NCBI RefSeq assembly: GCF_029873635.1
Contig: NC_080423.1
Coordinates: 91,743,191 to 91,807,190, forward strand
Source: Malania oleifera
Taxonomy: Eukaryota > Streptophyta > Magnoliopsida > Santalales > Ximeniaceae
Direction of reading: 5' to 3'
DNA: 64,000 bases
In this document: in pieces, positions 1 to 9,468 of the stretch
Numbering within the stretch: position 1 is the first letter of the stretch
Layout: each line of letters opens with the position of its first letter
The notes under the pieces: generated by a model
What the model was told of the DNA's origin: nothing
The model's database searches: none
What the model saw: the letters and a program-made list of their open reading frames with translations, nothing else
Made by a program: the position numbers and the translations under genes

Positions 1-2503
1 TTGAAAAGAGGGCTTTTGGAAGTAAGGAGTGGTTTCAAAGAACGTGACATCAAGGCTAATAAACAATTTTTTTGTGACACGATCATAACATTTGTAGCCT
101 TTCTGAGTAGGAGAATAACCAATAAAAACGCACTTAATGGCACAATGTTCCAATTTATCCCTATTGTGAGCATGAACATATACAAATGCAGAACACCCAA
201 AAATTTTTTGGGAGAGATTGGAGTTGAGCCGAGAGTTGGGAAAACATTCTTGGAATTTTTAGAGAGGAGTGGCAAAGAAAGAACCCGACTAGGCATTCTA
301 TTAATGAGATATGTAGCTATTAAAATGGCATCGCCCCAAAAATATTTTTTCATATTAGTAGTGAACATCAATGGCAGAGCTACTTCAAGAATATGCCTAT
401 TTTTGTGTTCGACAACCCCATTTTGTTGAGAGGTATCCACACAGGAACTTTGATGGATAATTCCATTTTCTTGGAGATAATTTCCCAAGATAGTATTGAA
501 ATATTTTGTATCATTATTAGTACGCAAGATTTGAATGTCAATTTGGAATTGTGTCAGAATCATGGAGTGGAAATTGATAAAAATATAACGGACTTCAGTT
601 TTATCTTTCAACAGGTAAACCCTACAAATACGAGTGTAATCATCAATAAAAGTAACAAACTATTTCATATGAGTGCGATTAAGAGAGAGTGAGGGCCCCC
701 TATAAATCACTGTAAATCATAGTAAAATGTCTGGATGATTTGTATGTGGATTTTGGAAAGGAATTACAATGGTATTTTGCAAGTTCACAAATCTCACACT
801 GAAAATTAGAAGATGTCTTATTAGAACAAATGGAAGGAAATTAATGTCTTAAGTATTAAAAATTTGGATGACCCATCATAGAATGCCATAACAAAATCTC
901 ACTATTCCTAGAAACAAATGCAGAATCACAAATAGCAGTTTGACATTGTTCACTCACATTAGCCTCCTCAAAGCAGTAGAGTCCCTCACACTCCTTAGCA
1001 CTACCAATCGTCTTCCCCGATGATAGGTCCTGAAAAACACTATGAGAGGGAAGAAATTTAGCAGAACAATTGGAATTCTTAGTTAACTGGCTAATGGATA
1101 GTAAGTTGCAGGATAAATCAGGAACATGAAGAACGGACTCCGGTGTGATGGAGTTAGAGAGTCGGATATTCTCTTTGCCTGTGATAAACGAGAGTGATCT
1201 ATCTACAATTTTAACTTTCAAATTTCCAGCATGGGGTGAATATGATAAGGAAAGATGATAGGCATCGATCATGTGGTCAGAGGCACCAGAATCAATAATC
1301 CAAGGAGTTTTGGATCTAGAGGTTATACTCAAGGCTTGCAAAAAATTACATCATTGGGCTAAAGAACTCGAAGAAATATATGTGGAAGATGAAGCTCTGT
1401 AATAACTAAACGAGATCTAGTCTGCCAACCTAGATAGACCATGCCTCAACATTTTCTCATCAATCCCAATCTCTCTGTCGGAACCAAAACCGTCAAAGTC
1501 TCGCTCCATTATTTCCTCTCTTCTTCTTCTTCTACTTCTTCTTCTTCTACTTCTTCTTCTTCTATTTCCTCCTCCTCTCGGCCACGCAACGCGGAGCGAC
1601 GATCGGCGTTATCAGGAGGAAGCTTGCATCGGATGTTAATGAGGCGGCGGAGGACCTGATCGACGCTGCGCTTGTGAATGTAGAAGGCGGAGAAGGCCAT
1701 GACCAGATGCAGCGACAATGCTAGTGACAAATAGGAATCCATGGGGACGGGTGCGATTGGTCTGAGCAACTGCCTGTGCGAAATGCTATGTAGAGTGATG
1801 GAGGAGTTCTCAACGTCGGAGTAGGTCTCACGGGTGGCATCCTAGACTTCCTTCGCCAACGGCAGGAAAAGATAAGTCCTCCCGATCGACGACTTCATTG
1901 AGTTCACCAACCACGCCGTGACCATGGAGTTCTCCGATTTCCATTTCTGAAGAGTGGCAACTTCAGTTGGGGCATGTCTCTATGTCTCGCCGGTAAGAAA
2001 TCCCAACTTTCCCTTGCCATCAATCACAAGTTTGATCGATTGTGCCCATTCTCGGAAATTCTTGCCATTCATCTTCTCCACCGTGAGCTAGAAGGATGAG
2101 TTGTCAAGTCCTGTTGAGCCCATGGTGGAGATCGCTTCGTTCTCACCCTCGTGAGATTCAGAGGTCATCGAACCTCTACTTTGGCCGGCGGTTTCCGCCA
2201 TTGATAGCTAGGTTTAATCTCCTAGCTCTGATACCATGAAATCAGAATGAATAATTTTTGTATTTCTTGAATAAAATCTTTGTACAAGCTAATACACTAC
2301 TTATAATACAATCGGGTATGCTAAAAATGGAAACAAACTCCTAGAATAACTTCTCATAATAATATACAATTCTCTTCATAAATATCCTCTAAATCACTCC
2401 AAGATACTCAGGATTTCTACAGGATGATTGCCAAACTTCCTAGGCAACTGAATTTCTCTAAGAGCTAAATAAATTCATCTTTCCTTGGGATCCCCTCCAG
2501 ACA
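1..2503 (-). mobile_element. Ty1/copia LTR retrotransposon, broken, cut by the window edge
   Basis: Read on the minus strand from right to left, the parts are: an LTR (2237 to about 2503), a primer-binding site matching the tRNA-Met type (2225-2236, TGGTATCAGAGC), a gag-like stretch (about 1430-2220), a protease plus GAG-pre-integrase stretch (856-1341, with WIIDSGASDHM and a WHSMMGHP-like end), and integrase-like coding traces (1-855, ENGVVEH.NRHI). RT, RNase H and the second LTR would lie left of the window. The copy is a fossil with several breaks; its age cannot be set without the second LTR. It has the same orientation as the VAL1-like gene and appears to sit in that gene's first intron. 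Confidence 0.85.
2237..2503 (-). repeat. LTR of the copia element
   Basis: The inner end is fixed by the adjacent primer-binding site: TG at 2237-2238 on the plus strand is the CA end on the element's strand. The outer end at about 2503 was chosen because the reverse strand there starts TGTCTGGAGG, but no target duplication can be checked because the other end lies outside the window. The length, about 270 bp, is ordinary for small copia LTRs. Confidence 0.55.
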
Positions 2504-2640
2504 AAATGACTTTATTTTAGATGGAAAAATAAACAATAGTTAGACCCTAAAATTTATACCTATAGTGACCTCTTTAATTTTTAAACTGGCGCCATCTCAA
2601 GAAGATGCCAAAGTAAAAACATTTTGCTAGAAGCTTACGT

Positions 2641-2743
2641 CATATTTGGTTAGCGGAATGAAATGGAACAAAAGTTTGAATAGTAAGCATCCCGATATCA
2701 AGTGATAAATTTAATTCCATTTCTTTCCATTCCATTTCATTCC
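2641..2743. repeat. Small inverted-repeat (MITE-like) element
   Basis: GGAATGAAATGGAA on the left (from about 2655) is matched in inverted form by TTCCATTTCATTCC on the right (ending about 2743). TACGT flanks both sides and may be a short target duplication. A second, larger patch with the same GGAATGGAATG vocabulary lies at 30365-30560, so this looks like a dispersed family. The superfamily is not assigned. Confidence 0.4.
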
Positions 2744-3244
2744 TACGTACTGTACAAGCTATTAGAGCAGTTCTAGAGCCCAAGTTTATAAAATTTTGGA
2801 TTTTCAAGAAGCAAAATTTGACTCTAGCATTCGCACATAGTTGTATCATAAGATGCTGAGCATTTGACAAAATGCTGAGATGTGATCGAACTCATTATTT
2901 GGAAGTTTGGTGCAACAAAGGATTAATATGTTTGAGCAATGTGGGGCTTGGATCAACCAATTTGCAATTTTTTATGCTGCGGAACTTATTTTGCAACTTT
3001 TGCATATCCAAAAGAACACTATTTTGTGTGGATGTCTGGTTAATCCCCTGTTGTTGGTCTCGTAATGATGAGAAGCAGAATATTTCTCTTTAATACATGT
3101 ATTTCGAATCATCCAATCCAATAAATGCAATACGCTGATTACGCTCCCAACAATTGACGGGTAAAAAAATCTAGAGATAATAAAGGGCGCCATAGATAGA
3201 AATTTTTAAAACTCACACTAAAAAATAAGCCGTCAGATGCAAAT

Positions 3245-3248
<4 letters not shown>

Positions 3249-3288
<40 letters not shown>
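3249..3288. repeat. (GA)n microsatellite
   Basis: About 20 uninterrupted AG units, located in the putative first intron of the VAL1-like gene, 80 bp beyond the exon 1 splice donor. Confidence 0.95.
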
Positions 3289-3290
<2 letters not shown>

Positions 3291-3368
3291 AAACCTCAAA
3301 TAAACCCATGAATCAAGTGCATGGAATCATAAAAGCAAATGAAAAGGAGAACAGATCTAATCAATTAC

Positions 3369-3481
3369 CCGCACTTGTCACATAGATTAGCTAATTCACC
3401 AGATCGCAGAGGCCAACCTTTCCTCCACTCGATCGACGCCGACGCCCCGCAGACGACATTCATGCAGACTTTCGACGCCAT
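3369..3481 (-). CDS. VAL1: VAL1/HSI2-like B3-domain transcriptional repressor, first coding exon (partial gene)
   Basis: On the minus strand an ATG at 3481 opens 37 codons plus 2 bases that end at a good GT donor (GGTAATTG; intron starts at 3368). The peptide begins MASKVCMN and continues with C11, the stretch [11 protein letters not shown], and CDKCG at residues 34-38. This is the very conserved N-terminus of VAL1/HSI2 and VAL2, the start of their PHD-like zinc region (Cys 6, 11, 34 and 37). VAL proteins are nuclear. They bind RY (CATGCA) elements through a B3 domain and recruit Polycomb to silence seed-maturation genes and FLC. The remaining exons (rest of PHD-like, B3, CW zinc finger, EAR) must lie left of the window, beyond the copia insertion. 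VAL1 and VAL2 cannot be told apart from this exon. Confidence 0.78.
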
Positions 3482-4025
3482 TCTCGAAGCTCAAACCTTC
3501 ACCAAACCACACCCAAATCCGAGAAACGAGAAGCCCTAATTAGTATCTCCCCTTTAAGACTTCTCCAACTCCAGAACGAACGGAACAACAAAAAATCGGT
3601 CAACACAAACAAAAAAGCATCAAGAACGTACAAACAAAACAACAAAACGGCCAATTAGCCTCGCACACCTCACTTATTAATGCGCCTTAATCATCCCCGA
3701 ACATGAGGAGGCTGCGCATGCCTCTGTTTCCCCTTCCTCTTCTCCGTCTTCCAGCTAGAAAGATTAATTCGATCGAAGCGTCGCCGGAAGTCGTCCTAGC
3801 CGGATCGCGACGGCGTCAGGCGCCGGCGACGGTGGATTAGTGACGAGAATCGAGCTCCAGCGGAGAAACATGTGCATGCAAAGAATCAACACAGCTGCAA
3901 CCAGCCACAAACTGCATGCACGAGACTTGAAGACTCGGCGAACTCTCTCTCTCTCTCTCTTCTCCCTTTCCCACTTCGTGTTTTTCAAAACAAAAATATC
4001 GAAAACAATAATAAATAAATAATAA
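3482..4025 (-). promoter_or_regulatory. 5' leader of the VAL1-like gene, with an upstream ORF
   Basis: The leader runs from an inferred start site near 4022 to the ATG at 3481. It contains a CT/GA-rich tract (plus strand about 3940-3959), usual for plant leaders, and an upstream ORF of 74 codons (3988 to 3764) that ends well before the main ATG. A leader intron is possible but not visible. The transcription start is inferred from a TATA-like ATAAATAG on the minus strand at 4053-4060. Confidence 0.45.
3764..3988 (-). other. Upstream ORF (74 codons) in the VAL1-like leader
   Basis: The peptide starts MKNTKWEREKRERERV, has one hydrophobic segment at about residues 27-43 (SLWLVAAVLILCMHMFL), and ends PATLRSN. 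It has the shape of a small signal-anchored peptide. It matches no peptide-hormone motif I know: there is no CLE, IDA, RGF or PSY core. Its R/E-rich start is encoded by the GA tract. It could be a chance reading, or a translation-attenuating uORF. Confidence 0.3.
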
Positions 4026-4800
4026 GATGAAATACATTTCGTACTCCCTCGCCTATTTATTTTGAGAAACTCGCGGCTTTTGCTGAGATTCCAACCATGG
4101 TCCCAGTGAAAGTACTAAAACGCCCTGGGATCGAGCTACGAGAGGCTTTTAAGGGGGATGCCGTTTTGTTACTCGCTCGGTGGCGCGTGGGAGAGGAGGA
4201 GTATGAATACGGGATGGAAACTATATGACGGCGTCAGGACAGTACCGTAAAGTGCGCCACTAGGTGCTTTTTAATCCCAGTGGATATTTCGCATGCAATA
4301 AGAATCAGAACTGCAATTACCGAAATACCCCAAGAAAATGCTTCTTTTCACGATTATACCATTCCGCTGGGCTTCAGTCCTTCGCGGGAGTGCGTTCTCC
4401 CTATCTCCCCACCGTCAGATCCGAGATGCTGCGCGAGAAATCGTGCGGCGAGGGAGGCTAGGTGACGTCACACAGTAGGTGGTGATGTGTGGAGGCGCGG
4501 TACCTACCGGGGAGAAAGAGACGCGCCGGGAGATTGAGCCGTCACGTCGGCAACTGCTGCCCAACCTGATTTTCACGCGCTGCAATTGCGCGTGGAGTGA
4601 CTTAGAATGAGTGCAGAAGCATAGGTGCGTGCGTGTAGGAAAATAAATATCTGTGTTCTCACGTTTGTTTTAGTATTTAAAAAAAAAATAATAATAATGA
4701 TAAGCAAGTGTAATTAATGATCATGATTGCGCATAAGTTGGTGATGATCGCGACCATTATCGCGTGATTGTGCACGTGGCACCGTCGGGCCCGTTGGATG
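4026..4800 (-). promoter_or_regulatory. Promoter region of the VAL1-like gene
   Basis: Visible sites are a TATA-like box on the minus strand (4053-4060), a perfect TGACGTCA palindrome (4463-4470; bZIP/as-1 type) and a G-box CACGTG in the ABRE-like context CACGTGGC (4773-4780). The region 4060-4620 is GC-richer than its surroundings, as plant proximal promoters often are. Function of these sites is inferred from motif identity only. Confidence 0.4.
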
Positions 4801-5205
4801 ATTCCAAAGTGCAAGTAATGAGGATTATTAATTGTCTAAAAGTGAGATACAAACTTTATTAGCTTAATTACTTTTTGTGTTATAATTTTAACACGTAGTG
4901 TTAATTGATTAGAGGGATGAAATGCCCTTTAAGATGTTAATCATGATTTGGATTGCAGAACCTTAATTATACTTTTATTAAAAATATCACAGCAAGTTAA
5001 TAGGTCAAATTCACATTGGATTATTAATCAATGAGGTATAAACTAGTTAGGTTTGGATCAATCCAATTATAATCAGATGAATGGAGTATATTTTTAATAA
5101 ATTTACTTTATATACTTTTTTAATATGTCAAGATATTTAAGTGTAATTATAGAAGAATATTGTCGTATGTCTTAACCTATAGTTTTCTCTTAAAACACTT
5201 TCAAA
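4801..5205. other. AT-rich intergenic DNA, nothing recognised
   Basis: No coding, RNA or repeat signature was seen on either strand. Confidence 0.5.
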
Positions 5206-6760
5206 TTTATGTACTAAAATGACGTAATGGTCTCACATTAAATTTGTACTAGAGAGATTTTATGCTTATAATGATGATTTAGACTCCAATCATATGAGAC
5301 GCCTTTTATAAAACAAATCCATGAATATGGGTGTAATTGGTTTATTACGATCGGTTATGGGCTAAATTGAAAACTGAATCGAACCTTACGATTTTTAGTA
5401 TTCCCAAACTGAAACCAAAATCAAACCAAAATTTATTATCCCCTAGATAACTGAACATTTGGAGGTTCGATTACAATTTTTTTGGTTTAAAACTGATTTT
5501 CTAAATATTCAACAATTACTTTTCACAAGGGTTATTGGGAATTTATAGGGCATTTTAATTTCTAAATATTAAATGGACCAATCATATATTAACATACTGA
5601 TTAAGAAATTATTATAATTTTTATTTTTATAAAAAAAATTAAATTAGTTTTTTTAATTTTTCGGTTCAGTTATATTTTGGAAACTAAAATTAAAAATTTA
5701 CATTTTCTAAAACCAAAACCAAAATTGAATACTGAAAAACCAAATTGCTTGTGATTTTGGTCTAGCTTCGGTCCGATTTTCAATTTTCTGATAACTTTTG
5801 TACGCCCTTATCCGTGAGGCCAGTGGGTCAAATTAGATAATATCTCATCGAAGTTAGGTTCAAGACCATTACATATACTATCAAAGTCAACTTGAGGGTA
5901 CTATCATGCAGGTAGTTCATACACAAAAATGTAAGCCAGTCTAATGAGGGCGTCAAAATCGGATAGGAGAGTCTATCATGGTTCCACATCAAATGTGTAC
6001 TAGGAAGATTTTGGGCTTATAAGGATGGTTTGGATTCCAACTATGTGAGACACCTTTTTATAAGACAAACCTTGAGGCTAGTAGATCAAAGCGAACAATA
6101 CCTCACAAGAGTTGGGTTTAGGATCGTTACATGTGGTATCAAAACCTCCCTAGGGTACTATCATGTGAGGGGATTCGCCTTAAGGGTACTATCATGTAAG
6201 TAAATCTGTCTTGGAGGTAATATCATGTGAGTGGATTTTACATAGAGGTATAAGGTAATTTGACGAAAACTTCATAAATCAGACAAAAAGGTCTGTCGCA
6301 GTCTCACATCGAATGTGTACTAGAGAGATCACACTGACAAAGGTGTCAAAAATAGGATTAGAGAGTCTGTCACGAACTCACGTCTGATGTGTATTAGGGC
6401 AATGTTGGTGACTTGGTGCTTGTTAAGTTCAATCCTATCATGGTCCCACATCAAATGTGGATTAGGGAGATCTTCGATTATAAAGATGGTTTAGACGTTA
6501 ACTATGTGAGGTGTCTTTTATAGGACAAACTTGTGAGGTAAATTGGGCCCAAGGCTGTTACATTTTGTGTCAGAGTCATCCTAGGTTACTAACATGTGGG
6601 TGGATTATACACAGAGATGTTAGTCACTTTAACAAGGGTGTCAGAGATCAGACAAAAAAGTTTGTCACAGTCCCTCATTGGATGTATATTGAGGAGCCAA
6701 AGCGGACAATACCCTACCAGAGTTGGACCCAGAACCGTTACACTATGCTATCCAATCCAA
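5206..6760 (+). repeat. Degenerate direct-repeat array, possibly TRIM-derived
   Basis: The phrase type CACATCNNATGTGTACTAG recurs at about 5233, 5984, 6305, 6380, 6447 and 6672. It is usually preceded by GTCTGTCAC/ATGGTC and followed by AGATTTT..CTTATAA.GATGGTTT..GACACCTTTTATA. Phrases such as CCGTTACA..TGGTATCAAA (6135-6150) resemble a tRNA-Met primer-binding site, and ACTATCATGTGAGTGGAT recurs between units. Nothing codes. This is most like decayed copies of a short non-coding terminal-repeat element; the family is not certain. Confidence 0.55.
5326..5810. mobile_element. hAT-type MITE inside the repeat array
   Basis: The terminal inverted repeats are TATGGGTGTA (left) and TAAGGGCGTA (right end read in reverse). 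The flanking 8-bp target duplications TCCATGAA (5318-5325) and TCCGTGAG (5811-5818) differ at two positions. The interior is non-coding and rich in the ..CGGTTTTGGTTT.. / ..AAACCAAAACCG.. vocabulary common in plant hAT MITEs. The insertion interrupts one unit of the surrounding array, whose sequence resumes on the other side, so it is younger than the array. Confidence 0.65.
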
Positions 6761-7281
6761 ACTCAATTAACTCATTTTCCTAACGGGTTGATTTAGGTTA
6801 AGCCTTTTTTTAACAATCACTATTATCTGAACTAAAATTCGGTTTAAATGTGCAAGCTACTCATGGAATAATGAACTATTTTATCAACCTCAAATGCACA
6901 TAAAAAAATATTGTTACTAAAATAAGAATTGCTATTTAGGTACGTTGTGTATGATATTATATAACTATCATGTGAAAACTTGTTTCATTTTATTAATTTA
7001 TACTTATTTGTGACTTTCATGTTTAATAAATTAATTTTGTATGTCATTTGTATTTAGTTAATGTCTTAAGCTCAACTCAATTAATAGGGTCGGGTTTAAA
7101 AATGTGTTGGGAAAATAATAATGGAAAAAAAAAAAAAAACAAGTTAATAACCACTCACTAAATCGGGAGCAATCTAAATGTGCAATGCCAAATGGATTGA
7201 GAATATTGTCTTTTGACAAACTCTAATTAGGCAAGGCAATGACACTTCAAGTTTGAGAGTTCTAGGATATTCTTCTAGTAG
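6761..7281. other. AT-rich intergenic DNA, nothing recognised
   Basis: No coding or structured element was seen. It contains a poly-A run at about 7126-7139. Confidence 0.5.
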
Positions 7282-8388
7282 AAATGGAGTTCTTGCCAAT
7301 AATGATTGAGGTCTATGCCTATCGAATTCATGTGTTGTGTATTTGTATTTATATATATATTTTTTTATTTTTATTCACCTCTGGTCACACCCATTTACAA
7401 AGCTAACCAATAGAGAAAGATAACCATATGATTTTTTAAAAAAAATTGTAATCAAAATCTTTGAAACAATGAAGTTGTTTTGAAAATTTTTAATGTTTTC
7501 TTGGTTAAATATAAAGATTCGAGTTTTGAGGGATGTAACTTTTTAATTGAGATTAATTAAATTTTAATAAAAAGATCGAAAACGATACATTTTGTTTTCT
7601 CAAAAATGGGTTTAAATCATAAGTTAATCTTGATACGATTAAGCAAAAATCATATTAGTCAATATTTTTCATTACTACAATTAAGGACTAAACTAAATTT
7701 ATGTAATTCAAGTTCACTTCATGATTATAGCTTCTTATTGTTTTTTTTATTTCTGTTTAAAAAAAAATTAGGGTTTGTTTAAAACTTGAAAAATATAGGA
7801 AAAAGAAAAGTAAAATACAAGGAAATTTTAGTCATTAAAAAAAGTGAGAAATAAATAAAAAATATACTAAATCTATAAACATTCATATTAGATATAAGTT
7901 TCGGTAATTCAAATAAAATTCATTTATGACACAGTAAGGTGATAAATTTTTTATTTTGATTTAAAAACTCAACCAACCTGTTGCATAAAAGGATTTATAC
8001 ACAATTTTCTCATAAATACTTATGCTAGAAAAAGCACACGCACTTTCCATTGGACTAATTCATGAGAGTTTACTCATTGACGCTCCCTTATTCGAATATA
8101 TTTTACCAAGATTATATAATTCTTATTGGTCTCTATCACACTTGATCTTCCAATTATTAGCATGTCAGGAGAATTACTTTTACACCTCGACTTTATATTG
8201 TCCCTCACCTAAAACTCTAAATCGTTAACTCTAATACCAATTGTTAGTACTGAGAAAGTCTATTATTAAGCCTATTAGATCTTGTGCCCAACAATGTATT
8301 TAAGAACTTATTCTCCACTTTATTTTTCAATGTGGAACAAACTCAAACGTAAACTTATCAACAATTAGTAATATATTTTTATCTATTT
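7282..8388. repeat. 1.1-kb direct duplication, copy 1 (uninterrupted)
   Basis: This copy begins AATGGAGTTCTTGCCAATAA and ends TATTTTTATCTATTT. The same sequence recurs at 9001-9468 and continues at 18784-19434, where an LTR element splits it. On the minus strand, ACAATTGGTATTAGAG (about 8230-8246) looks like an LTR end followed by a primer-binding site, so the unit may itself be a retroelement remnant. No coding capacity was seen. Confidence 0.75.
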
Positions 8389-8485
8389 AGTTAATAAAAT
8401 TATCATATAATATGAGTGCACATTATGATAAAAAAAAAAATTTCATTTCAAGTTTTTATTGAATTTGATTTTTAGTATAACCTAA

Positions 8486-8985
8486 TGTTGACCCTACGGG
8501 TCATACATTATTTTGATTATGACAAATATTCTGGTATTTAATGTTTGTCAAGTTTGTGTGCAGGCTTATATTAGCAAGATCATTTGATGGCACGTGAAGA
8601 CTTGAAGATTAAAGATCCAGAAGATTTATTTTGTGTTGTAATTCATATCATGTTTAATTTGAGTCTGTAATAGTAATATAGGATATGGTCCGTAATAATC
8701 TGCATATCATGCATGTAAGTTCTTATAAGTTCAAGACCATAGACAGACTTTAGAGATCAACCGACACCAGATTTTTGGGAACATTTCAAAATGACCTTAA
8801 ATGGACCTTAGGTTCCCACACTTAAGTGTATAAAGCCCTAACATAGTTCTCATATTATCAGGGAAAGATTAGTGTAAAGAAAATGACCTTAGGTAAAAAT
8901 CAAAAGGCATTTGGATGACTGAACCTAACAGTTCAAACTGCCTCGATCGACCGATGTAATAACCCCAAAAATGGTTATACAAGAT
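8486..8985 (+). mobile_element. Truncated LTR fragment related to the 9469-18783 element
   Basis: It starts TGTTGACCC and shares with the neighbouring long LTR the order GATTATGACAAAT, GTGTGCAGGC, a CATGCATG stretch, a CGACACCAGATTTTT phrase and a CGATCGACCGA motif. Only the 5' portion of an LTR is present. It ends where copy 2 of the 1.1-kb duplication begins. A fossil. Confidence 0.6.
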
Positions 8986-9000
8986 TAGTAGGGTGATTCC

Positions 9001-9468
9001 AAAATGGAGTTCTTGCCAATAATGATTGAGGTTTATGCCTACCAAATTCATGTGTTGTGTATTTGAATTTATAGATATTTTTTATTATTTTTATTCACCT
9101 CTGGTCACACCCATTTACAAAGCTAACAAAAAAAGAAAGATAACTATATGAATTTTTTTTAAAAAAAATTGTAATCAAAATCTTTAAAACAATGAAGTTG
9201 TTTTGAAAATTTTTAATGTTTTCTTGGTTAAATATAAAGATTTGAGTTTTAAGGGATGTAACTTTTTAATTGAGATTAATGAAATTTTAATATTTAAGTA
9301 AAAAAGGATCGAAAACGATACATTTTGTTTTCTCAATAAAAGAGTTCAAATCATAAGTTAATCTTGATACGATTAAACAAAAATCATATTAGTCAATATT
9401 TTTCATTACTACAATTAAAGACTTAACTAAATTTATGTAATTCAAGTTCGCTTCATGATTATAGCTTC
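9001..9468. repeat. 1.1-kb duplication, copy 2, left part
   Basis: It is nearly identical to 7282-7735. The homology stops exactly at the 5' LTR of the inserted element. Confidence 0.8.

Larger units (their letters stand above)
2504..3368 (-). other. Presumed intron 1 of the VAL1-like gene (proximal part)
   Basis: No exon of the expected second part of a VAL PHD-like domain (SAYEQ..., WRECxxC) was found in any frame. The stretch is AT-rich and holds a small inverted-repeat element (2641-2743) and a GA microsatellite (3249-3288). The intron call is inferred from the splice donor at the end of exon 1; the rest of the intron, with the copia insertion, continues to the left. Confidence 0.5.

Noticed and set aside
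1441-1659. Ser-rich open frame (SSSSTSSSS)
   Set aside because: It is the antisense reading of the Glu-rich repeat in the minus-strand copia gag region.
3764-3988. CLE/IDA-type peptide hormone precursor
   Set aside because: The C-terminus (LGRLPATLRSN) lacks the Pro/Gly/His-Asn core of those families. It is better described as an upstream ORF.
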